Positions 35,060-47,725 of a stretch of 64,000 bases of DNA are shown here, piece after piece. The translations under genes and the position numbers were made by a program. The notes under the pieces are model-generated. The model did no database searches and had not been told where the DNA came from. It saw nothing but the letters and a program-made list of their open reading frames with translations. The DNA lies in contig NC_087092.1 in NCBI RefSeq assembly GCF_963855985.1, positions 10,726,001-10,790,000 of the forward strand, given 5' to 3'. Within the stretch, counting starts at the first letter, position 1; every line of letters starts with the position of its first letter. The stretch comes from Ostrinia nubilalis (Eukaryota; Arthropoda; Insecta; Lepidoptera; Crambidae).

Positions 35060-37985
35060 TATTACTAACAAGAAAAGCGATTTACTGTTTTTAATTAATA
35101 AGTTTAAATCTTCTATACTTGCTCTTCAGGAGACGTGGCTTCGGCCGGACTCCTTATTTAAAGTCTCTGGATTCTCTACAGTTAGAGAAGACAGAGCTGA
35201 TAATTATGGTGGTGTAGCACTGCTCATCCATGACTCTCTTTCTTTTTCTGTTATCCAAATTCCTCATCATAATGCTGATTTTTCTATTGTAGCTGTTAGT
35301 ATAAATAATATTACTTATGTATCTATATATATCCCTCACCCATCATCCTTAATTTATGATGAAGTAGTTAATTTAATTCATAGTTTTCCTAAACCCATAA
35401 TTATACTTGGTGATTTTAATGCCCAGCACCAGGCATGGGGGAGTTCTAATTCTAATCATTATGGCAGTAGAATTTTAGATTTAATTGATTCCGAAAATTT
35501 ATGTATTCTTAACTCTGGCCTCCCAACACGTAGAACTCCACCTCATGAGGGTGTGAGTGCCCCAGATATTTCTATATGTTCACCTAGTTTAGCATCATGT
35601 TTGACTTGGACTACACTTACTTCTTCTTATGGTAGTGATCATTTCCCCATATTCATAACATTTCCATCTGTACCCAACAAATCTATTTTTAGGAGCCCAC
35701 CTCGCATGAAATTTAAATTAGGCAATGTCAACTGGCAATTATATAAAGAGAAAGTTGAGCGAAGCATTGCTTCCCTCCCTGTAGTAGGGGAGAGGAACCA
35801 GCCGATGTGTGCTGAGGCACTGGCCACCCTTCTGTTGGAGACAGCAGAGGAGGTGTTTCCAGTGAAAGGCCATCACAACAGTAAAATCCCTTCTCCCCCA
35901 TGGTGGGATAGTGATTGCACAGCTGCCATTAAAAAAAGAAAAGAGGCTGAGAAGAGATATAGTGAAAACACCACAGATGAGAATTATAACTTGTTATCTG
36001 AAGCCATAACCAGTACACGTAAACTGTTAAAAAGTAAAAAGTGGGAAGGTTGGAGAAGTTTCTGTTCTTCCATCTCTCCTAATACTCCTCCTTCTATAGT
36101 ATGGGCAAATATAAGAAGATTCAGATCTGTTTTCAAAAATTCCACTTCTCCTCATCTCCCAGAACAGGTAGCAGAAAACTTCTTAGATAAGTTGGCCCCT
36201 CCTTCAGTACCTTTATATAACATAGTGCCTGTTACCTCACCCTCAACTTTTAGAACTGGTCTTTCAGCCCCATTTGATCTTGCCGAACTAAAAGGTGTTC
36301 TTTCATCCGTAAAAGATTCGTCACCCGGTTGTGATGGTATTCCGTATTCTTTTCTCTCTCATTTAAGTGATACTAGTCTGGTATACTACTTAACCCTTAT
36401 TAATTCCATTATGATCAATGGCTTTGTCCCTCCATCCTGGAAGTCTCAGGACATTATTCCAATCCTGAAGCCTAATAAACCCTCAGATGATGCCGCCTCA
36501 TATAGACCTATTGCTCTCTCATCAGTTCTTATTAAAGTAGCAGAGCACTTGATTAAAAATAGGCTAGAATGGTTCATTGAAAGCAAAGGATTATTAAGCG
36601 ATACTCAGTATGGGTTCAGAAAAGGCAGGAGTACCTCTGACAGTTTGGGAATTTTCACTTGTGATATCCGCTTAGCATTTTCTAAGAATAAATCTCTACT
36701 TGCAGCCTTTTTAGACATAACAGCAGCTTATGATAATGTGTTATTACCTATTCTTAAAGATAAACTTATTTTGCTTAATGTTCCTCTAATATTAGTAAAT
36801 TTCATTATGAACATACTATCTGAGCGATTTATTAATGTTTCAAGTGGCGAATCGACTAGAACCAGATCAATCTGGCGAGGCTTGCCTCAAGGATCAGTTT
36901 TAAGTCCTTTATTATTTAACATTTACTCTTATGACTTAGAATCATCTTTACACAACAAAGTTAATATTTTACAATATGCAGACGATCTTGTTATGTATAG
37001 TTCTGGTTCAAATATTCAAAATTTGTGTGAGTCTCTGTCTACCACTCTAAACGTCTTAAAGTCGTGGTTGGATAAAAATGGCTTAAATCTGTCAGTAAAT
37101 AAGAGCTCAATAGTCCTATTCTCCAGGATGCGATGTCCACCGCCTATTTCTATACATTATGATAATTTGGTTATTCCTGTTCATAATGAGGCTAAGTTTC
37201 TAGGTCTAATCCTGGATTCAAAGTTAACCGGTTTACCTCATTTGTACTATATACTAGCTAGGTGCGAAAAGCTTTTGAATATCTTAAGATGCTTATCGGG
37301 AGTATGGTGGGGTGCTCATCCTTATAGTATGAAACTTGTGTATAACGCTATTATTCGAAGTGTTTTAGATTATGGGTCTTTTTTTTTGGAACCTTGTAGC
37401 ATTGTGGGTTTGCGCAAACTTGACACTGTTCAATCTAAAGCCCTTCGTATTGTCACGGGTGCAATGCGGTCTAGTCCTAATAATGCGGTCCAAATTGAAT
37501 GTGTTGAGCCTCCCCTTAGTCTTCGAAGACAATTCTTAAGTGATAAATATCTATTTCGTGCATTTCAATTTCTTAATCATCCTCTCTATTCTAAGTTACA
37601 AGATTTGTCGGAATATGTAGACTCTGTACCTTATTGGACTCATAAAACTCCACCATGCCTTGTCATAAGTTTTCGTAAATATATTTATTTACAAGCTCCT
37701 AGTCATAGATCTGCATACTTACCTGTGTTCTGCTCCAATTATGAATCTCTAATTCTCTCTCCTGACATTTATTTCGACCTGGATATTCCAAAATATGGTA
37801 GTTCTGCTTTCTCTTCTTTTAACCTTGTTTTAGAATCTAATGGCTGGCAAGATTGGCACCATATTTATTGTGACGCATCGAAACATTCACTTGATGGTAA
37901 CGTGGGCGTGGGTGTCTTTCATTATCAGTACAAAATAAATCAAAAAAAGATGTTCCCCCCTGAGACGTCAGTATTTACGGGATAA
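35010..37985 (+). pseudogene. LINE ORF2: endonuclease and reverse transcriptase, stopped inside RNase H
   Basis: An apurinic-type endonuclease occupies residues 1-220 (NCRS near the start, LQETWL, GDFNAQH at about 133, SDHFP at about 209). The reverse transcriptase follows, with SYRPIALSS, YGFRKGRST, FLDITAAYD, GLPQGSVLSPLLFNIY and the catalytic YADD near residue 655. The RNase H domain begins at about 950 (CDASKHSLDGNVGVG), but a TAA at 37983-37985 ends the frame right after SVFTG. The frame resumes without shift and continues to 38726, so a single nonsense change inactivates an otherwise complete ORF2. Confidence 0.93.
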
Positions 37986-38024
37986 TGCTTTGGTTTATTC
38001 AAATCGTTAGAATATATATTACTC

Positions 38025-38726
38025 ATGAAACTTAAAAAGTCCATAATTTTTTCAGACTCAAAAAGTGCATTACAAGCTTTGGCTAAATTCCCTCTTAAAG
38101 CTAATATTAATTTCCCAGTAATTATTGATAGTAGAATTTTACTTCACAAATGCCAACTGAATGGTTTCCAGGTAATTTTTGCCTGGATCCCCTCTCACAG
38201 TAATATTCCCGGTAACGAAATAGCAGATAAAATGGCAAATGAAGCAGTGCAGTGTGGAGATATATTCCCATATAAAAACTTCTCCCATGATTTAGCTACT
38301 CTTCCTAAATCCTATCTTCGTAAAACTTGGGAAAGTGAATGGAATAGTAGTGACCTGGTTAAAGGGAAGCATTATAAGAGTATACAGCCCAATATCCCGG
38401 TTAAACCTTGGTTTTTCAGAACGACGCTCGATAAGACTGCCACCTCTATTCTCATTCGCATGCGGTTAGGGCATACATGTACACCAGCTCATTTAGCTAG
38501 ACTTAAAATAATTGATAGTAATTTATGCGATTGTGGCTCTGAAGTAGGTGATATTAATCACATCCTGTTTTCCTGTCCGAAGTATGATCGCTCATTTTTT
38601 ATGTCCTCATTGTTAACCCTCCGTGTCCCTTTTCCCACTTGTATTAATACCCTTTTATGCACAAACGATCAAGATATTTATAAATGTATCTCCTTATTCC
38701 TATCTAAAAATGATATAAAGGTTTAG
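38025..38726 (+). pseudogene. LINE ORF2 distal part: rest of RNase H and C-terminal zinc finger
   Basis: Same frame as the preceding segment, separated from it only by the TAA codon. It holds the remaining RNase H motifs FSDSKSAL and WIPSHSNIPGNEIAD and a C-terminal cysteine/histidine finger (CDCGSEVGDINHILFSC) typical of this group's 3' end. The internal ATG at 38025 is unlikely to be a natural start. The 3' UTR runs from 38727 to the poly(A). Confidence 0.9.
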
Positions 38727-38892
38727 TTTTTGTACCTCATATATATGTTTTATATTATAATATTTTTAATATCTTATTACATCTACCTACCTACCTATAT
38801 TGATCCTATCCTTTTTTTTCCGAAGTTCCGATATTTCCTACATTTTCGTTTCCCTACCTTTGTCGTGGCAAATGCACAAGCCGTGCGAGCCA

Positions 38893-38896
<4 letters not shown>

Positions 38897-38939
<43 letters not shown>
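38897..38939 (+). repeat. LINE poly(A) tail, 43 A
   Basis: Uninterrupted A run ending the retrotransposon immediately before the second target copy. A poly-lysine ORF across it is an artefact. Confidence 0.95.
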
Positions 38940-38941
<2 letters not shown>

Positions 38942-39177
38942 GTCAAACTCAAAGAAAATCTCGCGAATTTTGGAGGAAGGCGAAAAAGCTGTAATTTACT
39001 ACATAACTACTGTAATTTGATTCCTTAGATTAGGTTAAACTTATGCAGATTCCAAGAGACACAAATATCATTCTCCAAAAAGTAAATAGGCTATCGAAAG
39101 GTTGGTACAAAATTATCATTTTGAAGCACATTCTCACATTCCGGTATAATGTACTAAAAAATATCTTACTCTTCCAG
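38940..39177 (+). promoter_or_regulatory. SKIC3 5' flank right of the LINE
   Basis: Begins with the second copy of the target duplication CTGTCAAAC. Only about 240 bases separate the LINE poly(A) from the SKIC3 ATG. It ends TTACTCTTCCAG|ATG, a good 3' splice site, so the 5' UTR may be spliced or transcription may begin in here. Confidence 0.45.
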
Positions 39178-42100
39178 ATGGCTGATATTAAAACGCTTCT
39201 AAAAGAAGCAAGGAAATTTATTGACGAAAAAAAGTTTTCCGAGGCTCAAGAATGCTGCAAAAATATTTTACGAAAAGACAAACAGAATTATTTCGGTCTA
39301 GTTCTACTAGGAAAATCATTGGAAGATTCCGATCAAGCTCCTTTGGCATATCAAAAAGCTATTGCAAGCAAGGCTGACCACCCTTTGGCCTGGCAGGGGT
39401 TAGCAAATTACTATGAGAGGAAAGAGGAACAGTCATTCAAGTTAAAACTATTCCCAATTTATAAGGAAATGTTAAAGCTAAATCTAGAAGAGGAGAAGTC
39501 ACTTGAAATTGTAACAAAACTTGGCCAATTAGGTATTGCATTGAAAAATAATGAGTCTATAAGTATTCTTTTGCATTTTATGAGGGAACATCAGAACGAA
39601 AATTTGACTACTGCTGCAGAACAACAAATATGTGAACTTTTAAAAGCCAATATTATGTGTAAAAAACAAGATATTGATGAAATAATTAAAATTTTGCATC
39701 ATATCTACAAGAAAAATCCAAGTGAATCTATTGAAATTTTCCTGGCCAAAGTAATAATGCAAAAAAATGATTTTGTATCAGCAGTGAAAGAAGTCATAGA
39801 ATTGGATTTCTTTTCATGTAATGTTTCATTACGAGAATGGCTTTGTCAGTATCTATGTAAGAAGTACACAGAAGACAGATCTTTTGGTAATTTTCAGATT
39901 GATAAACATATAAATGACATAACTATGGGAATACAAAATTCCAAATATCCTGGATTATTGAATAGTATCATTTTGTTTGATAGAGGAATGTACTTGGATG
40001 CATATAAGCAGTGTGTGCCACTAGTAAACTATCAACAAGGTGATGAGACTGAAGCTAATTTAATAATCAATTGCACAATTGCATTAAAGAAGTGGACCAT
40101 TACTCAAAAGCTTGCAACAAACTTCCTAACCAAGGTAAAACCTGGTTCAAAGTTTTCTATTGACCTTAAAAAGTTTTTATTCACATCTCTCATGAAACAA
40201 CATAAATGGAAGCAAGCTTTCAGTGTTAGCAAAGAAATTCCACTAGAGTATTTGAATGTTCCTGAATTAGCTACTATTGCTGAGTGTTTTATAGAAAACA
40301 ATGAAAATGCTGAACCTATACTTGAAAAATTAAAAACTACAGAACATTACTGTCAGCTTCAAGCTCTATCATTACTGAAACAAGGGAAATACAAAGAAAC
40401 AATAACATTGCTAGAAAATGCAAGCCATAATGCTTTACATCAATTTTATTTAGGGAAAGCCTATTGGGAGCTGGAGCAGTATGATAAATGTCTTATGCAT
40501 CTTCTGAAAGCTGCAAAACTTGATTCAGAACATGCAGAAACATTCTTTTATCTTGGACATTTTTATTTCAAAAGAGATGATCTTGAAAAAGCTAAAAAAT
40601 GTTATGAAAAAGCTTACAATTTGAACAATAATGACAGCAACATTGTGAAGAAACTTAGTGAGCTGTATACAAAGTTGAATTTGAATGATTTGGACTTTGA
40701 ATTACTCTCATCTGCTGAGAAAACTATTCAGACCAGTGAATCATGGTTACATTTTAGATTAGGTCTTCGTTACCTAAACAGAAGGGATTGGGAGAATGCT
40801 ATAATCAATTTCAGATATGTTATTAAGGATAATCAAAATGATGTAACAGCTTTTGAATGCTTAGCAGATGCCTATTATTCCCGTGGATCCTTTACTTCAG
40901 CCTTGAGAGCATATAACAAGGTTATGACAATGAATCCAAATAAAAGTGTCCACTGCCTTACAAGAATTGGTTATATTTACTCATTATTGACTCAATATGA
41001 TGATGCTATAATTGCATTCAAGAAAGTATTGACTATTGATGCAAATTCTATTCTTGCTCTGAAAGGAATAACTGAAACACTAATAAATTTAGCCAAAAAG
41101 AAGGTATCAGCCAATCTGTATGGCAGTGCAAGAGATTATGCACAATGTGCTATAGATTACATTATGAAAGCTATAGCCATACAAAAACAATTTCTATGTT
41201 TTTGGAAATTACTTGGAGATACTTTAATATTTATCACAAAATTACCAGATACATATAAATATGTTTTTATCAAGGACTCATTCTTTGATAAGAATGACGA
41301 GAAATTGGTAAAAAAAGAAAAGGATGAAATTTTCCTTCAGGCTATTATTTGTTATTCCTTTATCGCAAAACAAAATGGTCTATTGGCTTCTTATGACTTG
41401 GCATCAGCTTATCTGGCATTTTATCAAGATAGCAAAAAAGTGGCAAATTGTCACATTGCATTCAATCTGGCTATATCTTGTGTGAAAGAAAAACCAACTC
41501 AATGGCGTAATTGGAATTTACTTGGCAAAATATGCCTTTTCATTAAAAAATATGAAACTGCACAACATTGTTTTATCAAGGCTTTGATTGTAACAAGGAA
41601 ATGGTCTGTGGCTAAAATATGGTGTAATCTAGGCACTTTATATCTGAAATTGAATCTTTACAAGATAGCCAACTATTGCTTCTGGCGTGGACAATCAACT
41701 CTCCCATCTTACCCACAAAGTTGGATTGGACAGGCCTTAATTGCTGAAACTATTCGTGAAGAGGAAGCCATGGACCTGTTCAGACATGCATGCAGGCTTG
41801 GATATCACCCAGAAAGTGCTCTAGGATATGCAGACTGGGTGTGTCGAACACTGAAGAATAATAGATTTGAAGAAGACCCAGAATTCAGATATGCCATAGA
41901 AGGCCTTTATGCTACAACCTATGCAATAGATCTAGTTGAATGGTTCAGTAACTTCGAACCTAACAATGCTTGTGCTTGTAATATTCTTGGAATTCTGCAA
42001 GAAAGAAATGGATTGCTAAAACCTGCACTGAAATCTTATGAAAAGGCATTGCAATATGCAGAAGATGACAAAAAGAATATTGTTCTTTTAAATATTGCTA

Positions 42101-42987
42101 GACTTTTATTGAGACTTGAAAATTATGAAGAATCTATAAAAATCTACAAAGCTATAACTGAAGCCAGTTTAAATTCGACCTGTGGTCTTGCACTTGCACT
42201 TTTCAAGAAAGGTTTATATGAAGAATCTTACTCAGTTTATGATACTGCCCTCCATTGGCTGAGTAATGATGATGATGAAAAAGCTGATCTTCTAGTTGCC
42301 ATGGCTGGGATTATGTATATGTATCAAGGTCCAGATGATGCTAAAACAATATTGTTTCATAGTATTCAAATATCTCAAAAAAAGCCTACAGCATACAGTT
42401 TATTTGGAATTTGTACAATTGGATTGTTACACTCAGAACAGAGTTTAACTAAACTTGCATTGAGTGAATTGCAAAAATATGAAAAGGATAGTAAGTTTGG
42501 ATATGACATTGGATTTTTGAAATCGTATCCTCTGATTTGTGAGGGAAATGTGGAGCAGGCTATAAAATTGCTTAGTGATTCTCTTCATGATCATCCCTAC
42601 AATGCCCTCCTGTGGTTTTGTATGGCAGAATACTGTCTGCAAACGACAAAGGCAAAAATTGGAAGCCGTTGTGCTCAAAAAGCTTTGTGTTCAATACAAT
42701 ACAATAATAACTATGATTCTGCAAAAATACTAGCTACAGCCAGCATTGCTGAGCATATTGCTGGAAATAAGTCTAAAGCATTGACTCTGGCAAAGGGTGG
42801 CTTACATAAATATCCCCATCATTCTGAAATTTGGGCTGCACTTCTCTTTTCACTCTTGTCACATAAAAATTGGCTGGATAGAAAAGACTGGATGGTGGGT
42901 GCAGCTGTTCACATGAGACGACACCTTGATATCTCACGCCCATTGAGCAGATGGGTAAGTCTTGTTGAAAAAAAGCTAAGTAGATAA
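39178..42987 (+). CDS. SKIC3: Ski complex TPR scaffold SKI3 (SKIC3/TTC37), single exon
   Basis: SKI3 bridges the SKI2-family helicase and the WD40 subunit SKI8, and the complex feeds mRNA to the cytoplasmic exosome for 3'-5' decay, including on stalled ribosomes. The 1,269-residue frame is a solenoid of TPR repeats. Diagnostic matches to human TTC37: AWQGLANYYERK (about residue 71), AQHCFIKALI, and WIGQALIAETIREEEAMDLFRHA through ALGYADWVC (about 850-890). I start at the ATG in CCAGATGGCTGAT because the protein family begins there. The frame is open 45 codons further upstream, but that stretch is not family-like and the preceding CTCTTCCAG looks like an acceptor for a 5' UTR intron. It is shorter than the human protein (1,564). 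Poly(A) signal AATAAA at 43121. Confidence 0.95.
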   Translation: MADIKTLLKEARKFIDEKKFSEAQECCKNILRKDKQNYFGLVLLGKSLEDSDQAPLAYQKAIASKADHPLAWQGLANYYERKEEQSFKLKLFPIYKEMLKLNLEEEKSLEIVTKLGQLGIALKNNESISILLHFMREHQNENLTTAAEQQICELLKANIMCKKQDIDEIIKILHHIYKKNPSESIEIFLAKVIMQKNDFVSAVKEVIELDFFSCNVSLREWLCQYLCKKYTEDRSFGNFQIDKHINDITMGIQNSKYPGLLNSIILFDRGMYLDAYKQCVPLVNYQQGDETEANLIINCTIALKKWTITQKLATNFLTKVKPGSKFSIDLKKFLFTSLMKQHKWKQAFSVSKEIPLEYLNVPELATIAECFIENNENAEPILEKLKTTEHYCQLQALSLLKQGKYKETITLLENASHNALHQFYLGKAYWELEQYDKCLMHLLKAAKLDSEHAETFFYLGHFYFKRDDLEKAKKCYEKAYNLNNNDSNIVKKLSELYTKLNLNDLDFELLSSAEKTIQTSESWLHFRLGLRYLNRRDWENAIINFRYVIKDNQNDVTAFECLADAYYSRGSFTSALRAYNKVMTMNPNKSVHCLTRIGYIYSLLTQYDDAIIAFKKVLTIDANSILALKGITETLINLAKKKVSANLYGSARDYAQCAIDYIMKAIAIQKQFLCFWKLLGDTLIFITKLPDTYKYVFIKDSFFDKNDEKLVKKEKDEIFLQAIICYSFIAKQNGLLASYDLASAYLAFYQDSKKVANCHIAFNLAISCVKEKPTQWRNWNLLGKICLFIKKYETAQHCFIKALIVTRKWSVAKIWCNLGTLYLKLNLYKIANYCFWRGQSTLPSYPQSWIGQALIAETIREEEAMDLFRHACRLGYHPESALGYADWVCRTLKNNRFEEDPEFRYAIEGLYATTYAIDLVEWFSNFEPNNACACNILGILQERNGLLKPALKSYEKALQYAEDDKKNIVLLNIARLLLRLENYEESIKIYKAITEASLNSTCGLALALFKKGLYEESYSVYDTALHWLSNDDDEKADLLVAMAGIMYMYQGPDDAKTILFHSIQISQKKPTAYSLFGICTIGLLHSEQSLTKLALSELQKYEKDSKFGYDIGFLKSYPLICEGNVEQAIKLLSDSLHDHPYNALLWFCMAEYCLQTTKAKIGSRCAQKALCSIQYNNNYDSAKILATASIAEHIAGNKSKALTLAKGGLHKYPHHSEIWAALLFSLLSHKNWLDRKDWMVGAAVHMRRHLDISRPLSRWVSLVEKKLSR

Positions 42988-43120
42988 ATAAGGTTTAATA
43001 GATGTTTGTGACGTTTTCACAACATTGTTATTAATAGTTATTGATAAGCACTTATATTATCATGAATTTGATAACTTGTGAATTCTTGTGTAATAATAAC
43101 TTTGTATCTTTTAATTATAA

Positions 43121-43126
43121 AATAAA
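43121..43126 (+). terminator. SKIC3 poly(A) signal
   Basis: AATAAA 134 bases after the SKIC3 stop, on the coding strand. It gives a short 3' UTR whose end should fall near 43140-43150, inside or next to the METTL1 3' end. Confidence 0.7.
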
Positions 43127-43154
43127 TGAAATGAATGTTGTATTAAAATGTCTA

Positions 43155-43159
43155 TTTAT

Positions 43160-43160
<1 letters not shown>
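43155..43160 (-). terminator. METTL1 poly(A) signal overlapping its stop codon
   Basis: On the minus strand the sequence AAGTAAATAAATAG places AATAAA so that its first A is the last base of the TAA stop. If used, the METTL1 3' UTR would be only about 15-35 bases. No better hexamer is visible before the SKIC3 coding end. Confidence 0.6.
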
Positions 43161-44806
<1,646 letters not shown>

Positions 44807-45602
44807 ATTTTCTTTAAGTATAATTTTATTTTTGTTAAGTGTATTTAGATTAATTCATTCAATTAATAAGCCATTTAAGAAGAAAATAGGAAAAGTAAAC
44901 GAATAACTACAACAACCCGGTGCGGCCCAGGGTGTGGAAACTTCCATACAACGGTCATCGAAGTGAAACTTGCTTCCAAACAGCGACATCGGTGAATAAA
45001 TTCAAATACTTTTTAACTACCCTAAAACGCTCTAGATGTCGCTGCTCCTGTTTCCTTCATATTTTCATTTTTTTCTTAATTAAAATATATTTGAGAATAT
45101 TGTTAATTACAATGTGAAAACTTTTTTTAAATGAAATTAATTTGTTTTAATTTAAAACTGAACATTGACATTTTTGTTATAATTTACATAATAGAGTAGT
45201 AGAAATTACTATTTAACATATGGCAACTTTGTTTTTCCTCCAAAATGGCCGGTGTTGTTTTTGTTATGTTAAATGCATTCTTGTTTTCTTAGCCATTATT
45301 TAAGTTTTCTGTGGCCCTATTAAAGTATTGAAGAGTCGTCGAGTCAAATTCAAGTTCATTCCTTCGTACCTGCTGCTGTTCTGGTTCATCGGAGTTTTGT
45401 TCGTTCCTTCGTGAATCGCGAAGAAACTTTCTGTTATGTTCACAAGAGATCTGAGTTTTCTCAATGTGCAAATGCTTTTTTAGTGTTGTTGAAAACTTTG
45501 CGAGAAGACGCTTTTGGTGTATAATATTATGTGTGTTCATAAATAAAGTAAAATTATTAAATTCAAAAGTTTTTGTTTACTTATTTGCATTTCCATGTGC
45601 AA

Positions 45603-45707
45603 TGTAGAATTTTTCCAAATCCATTGTTTTGAAAATAATACAATACGTACACCATAAAGATAAATATTTTCAAAATAATGGATTTGAAAAAATTCTACAT
45701 TGTACAT
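45603..45707. mobile_element. Palindromic MITE
   Basis: AATGTAGAATTTTTCCAAAT and CCATTGTTTTGAAAATA on the left, returned inverted on the right as TATTTTCAAAATAATGG and ATTTGAAAAAATTCTACATT. AT-rich loop. Confidence 0.85.
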
Positions 45708-45741
45708 CATAAAAACAATAATTCTTTGAAGGTTATGAGGG

Positions 45742-45836
45742 CTTATGTGTGCGTGAACTGTGTGTATGTGTGCGTGGACTTTATGTATGTATGTGTGCGT
45801 GTACTATGTATGTATGTGAGCGTTACGTACGTAGGT
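45742..45836. repeat. TG/TATG microsatellite
   Basis: Impure run of GTGTGCGTG, TGTATGTATG and similar words over about 95 bases. Confidence 0.8.
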
Positions 45837-47427
45837 TAAGTACAGGGAATTTAACACCAGGCTGTCAATTAGTAGGCTCAAAAATTTGACAGAGAGGGTT
45901 CTCTATTTCCTATGTATTACTTTTCTCTATGGTGCGGCCGATTACGCGTCTGACAAACATATTTGACAATTTATTTTGACATTGACACAAACATATGATG
46001 GTATGTTCCGAAATGCACTATGATCAAAACTAAGGTGTGTATAAAGCACTGCCTGCTGTAAAGCTGCAGGATAGACAACAAGTGGCACTTTTTGATCGAA
46101 TCTGAAATAGGACTCTATTTCGACATTACAACTAGCAACTGTCATGTTTAGCCACATGTTTAAAAGGGGCTGGGAAAGGGATCGTAACTGTATCGCCTTT
46201 CACCTCGCGCGCTAACTAGGCGGACATTTTAACGGATCAGCAGCCTCGGTTACGAATAGGAGACGACGCGCGTACAGTTCGCCGCAGTCCGCCGCACCAT
46301 CATCAGAGTATGAGCACAGTGACCGCACGCCATGTATTTCGGAACGACCGTACCCTATGCTTAATCTGTGACGACTGTCACTCTGACAGATGTCAAAATC
46401 AACATCAAACAAAAATGTTCAAAAATAAATCGATTGTCGTATCAAAATAATTTACTGCAGGATGGATGACGGTTTTTATTAGGCTAATGCGATTGAGAAG
46501 TGTATATTTTGAATAAAACATGTAATTAGTGTCTGCTGCGTGTATCCTTCCCAGTGTTTGTACTTCAGGTATGTGTTATTTCATTACGATCATTTTAATT
46601 TCAGTTCTCGTTGCCATTCTTGTTTGTGTACTTATTTTCTATTTATCATGTAATTACGTAAATATTACTACAAAAGCCAATATACATAAATGCCTCGAAA
46701 CTCTTAACCACTTTTGCAAGGCCTAATCATATTCTTAAAAATGTTCTATTCTATGACAGAGTTATTATGCTGATTTACAATTTGTTTAGTGCAGTTGTTC
46801 TCAATAAAAAGCATTCAATAACTTCATCATTTTCATTACTAAGCCACAATTTCTTTTAGATAAATTTTTACAGCTCATGTTTCAGTCTCAGTCAGTTGTC
46901 TTATTGTCTTTAGCCTGTTTCTGGTGTAGAAATGATTTACAATGCAAATTTTCCCTATTTTTTACTTTGCTATCAGTTGTTAATTGAGGTTTAGCTGTAG
47001 GAACTCAGGATGTAAAGTATCAGAGGGATTAATATCAAATACTGCTTTTAACTTTGTAGCTGGAACTATTCTTAGTATTTTTAATCTCCATAGCTATGTA
47101 ATGCATGTACAAACAAGAATTCTTAAAAGTATATTTTTAAACTCCACTGGTCCTAGACCTTGCCGCTATTTTTATTTTCTGTTTTAATAAGAAGATAATT
47201 TTATTCATGGGCAAAGATTTCATTTGGGTGGCTCAATGACAAACTGATTAGTTATTTATCTTTATCTCTCAAGCAAATGTAGAATGAGGTGGGTGCCATC
47301 TTATAACTCAGCAGTTAAGAAATCATAAAATAAAATCACTTTCTTTGAATAAGAACCTTTCTTTTTTCCATACAACCTAAGTGCTGACCTCAGCCAATAG
47401 GATTCTGGATTAGGCCTCAAACAAATA

Positions 47428-47725
47428 TTTTTAGCTACCTTGATCTTAAAAAAAGCAATGATGATAAGCTATTTCGGCGTCCGGCGTGCGGATTCCGGCG
47501 TTCGGCGGCGGCGTGTTGGTTGTTTTGACGTCTGCGCCCACGTGCCAGCGCCGAGCGCCGGGCCGCAGTCTGCCGCCGGCGCCGCTCGCGCGCGCCGCTC
47601 ACCGCCCGAGCGTGACCTCCTTTGTGCTTTTATCATTCCGTTTGCGAAATGTTATCAACACTCTTTGTGTTTCCGATCGCCTCTCAATACAGTTTCGCAT
47701 TGTCTGTTGTGTAGTGTATTACGAT
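47428..47725 (+). promoter_or_regulatory. CpG-rich promoter/5' UTR of the 47.7-kb gene
   Basis: About 160 bases with very high GC and CpG density (GGCGTCCGGCG, CGGCGGCGGCG, GCGCGCGCC) stand out from AT-rich surroundings directly upstream of the first coding exon. Two overlapping open frames cross it, but neither resembles a protein. Confidence 0.5.

Larger units (their letters stand above)
33291..38939 (+). mobile_element. Full-length RNase H-bearing non-LTR retrotransposon (I-group-like)
   Basis: A complete LINE of about 5.65 kb: a 5' leader, ORF1, ORF2 with endonuclease, reverse transcriptase and RNase H, a short 3' UTR and a 43-A tail. The target sequence CTGTCAAAC occurs immediately before the 5' end (33282-33290) and after the poly(A) (38940-38948), proving insertion. 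Three zinc knuckles in ORF1 plus an RNase H domain fit the I/Nimb/LOA assemblage better than Jockey or CR1; the clade is inference. It lies between the divergent rotatin and SKIC3 starts in the SKIC3 orientation. The long tail and intact duplication suggest a young insertion. Confidence 0.95.
44807..47427. other. Intergenic region between METTL1 and the 47.7-kb gene
   Basis: Starts with the METTL1 5' flank. Contains a palindromic element and a TG-rich microsatellite (listed separately). AAAATGGCCG at 45241 and GCGGCCG near 45930 are promoter-like words without a linked ORF. No gene supported. Confidence 0.5.

Noticed and set aside
38730..39020. ORFs with a long poly-lysine run
   Set aside because: Translation of the LINE poly(A) tail.
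39043..39177. Upstream in-frame ATG extending SKIC3 by 45 residues
   Set aside because: The extension is not TPR-like, the family begins at the later Met, and a splice acceptor-like sequence precedes that Met.
45289..45540. 83-codon minus-strand ORF near a GGCCGG promoter-like word
   Set aside because: No homology recognised and no supporting exon structure; polar low-complexity reading likely by chance.
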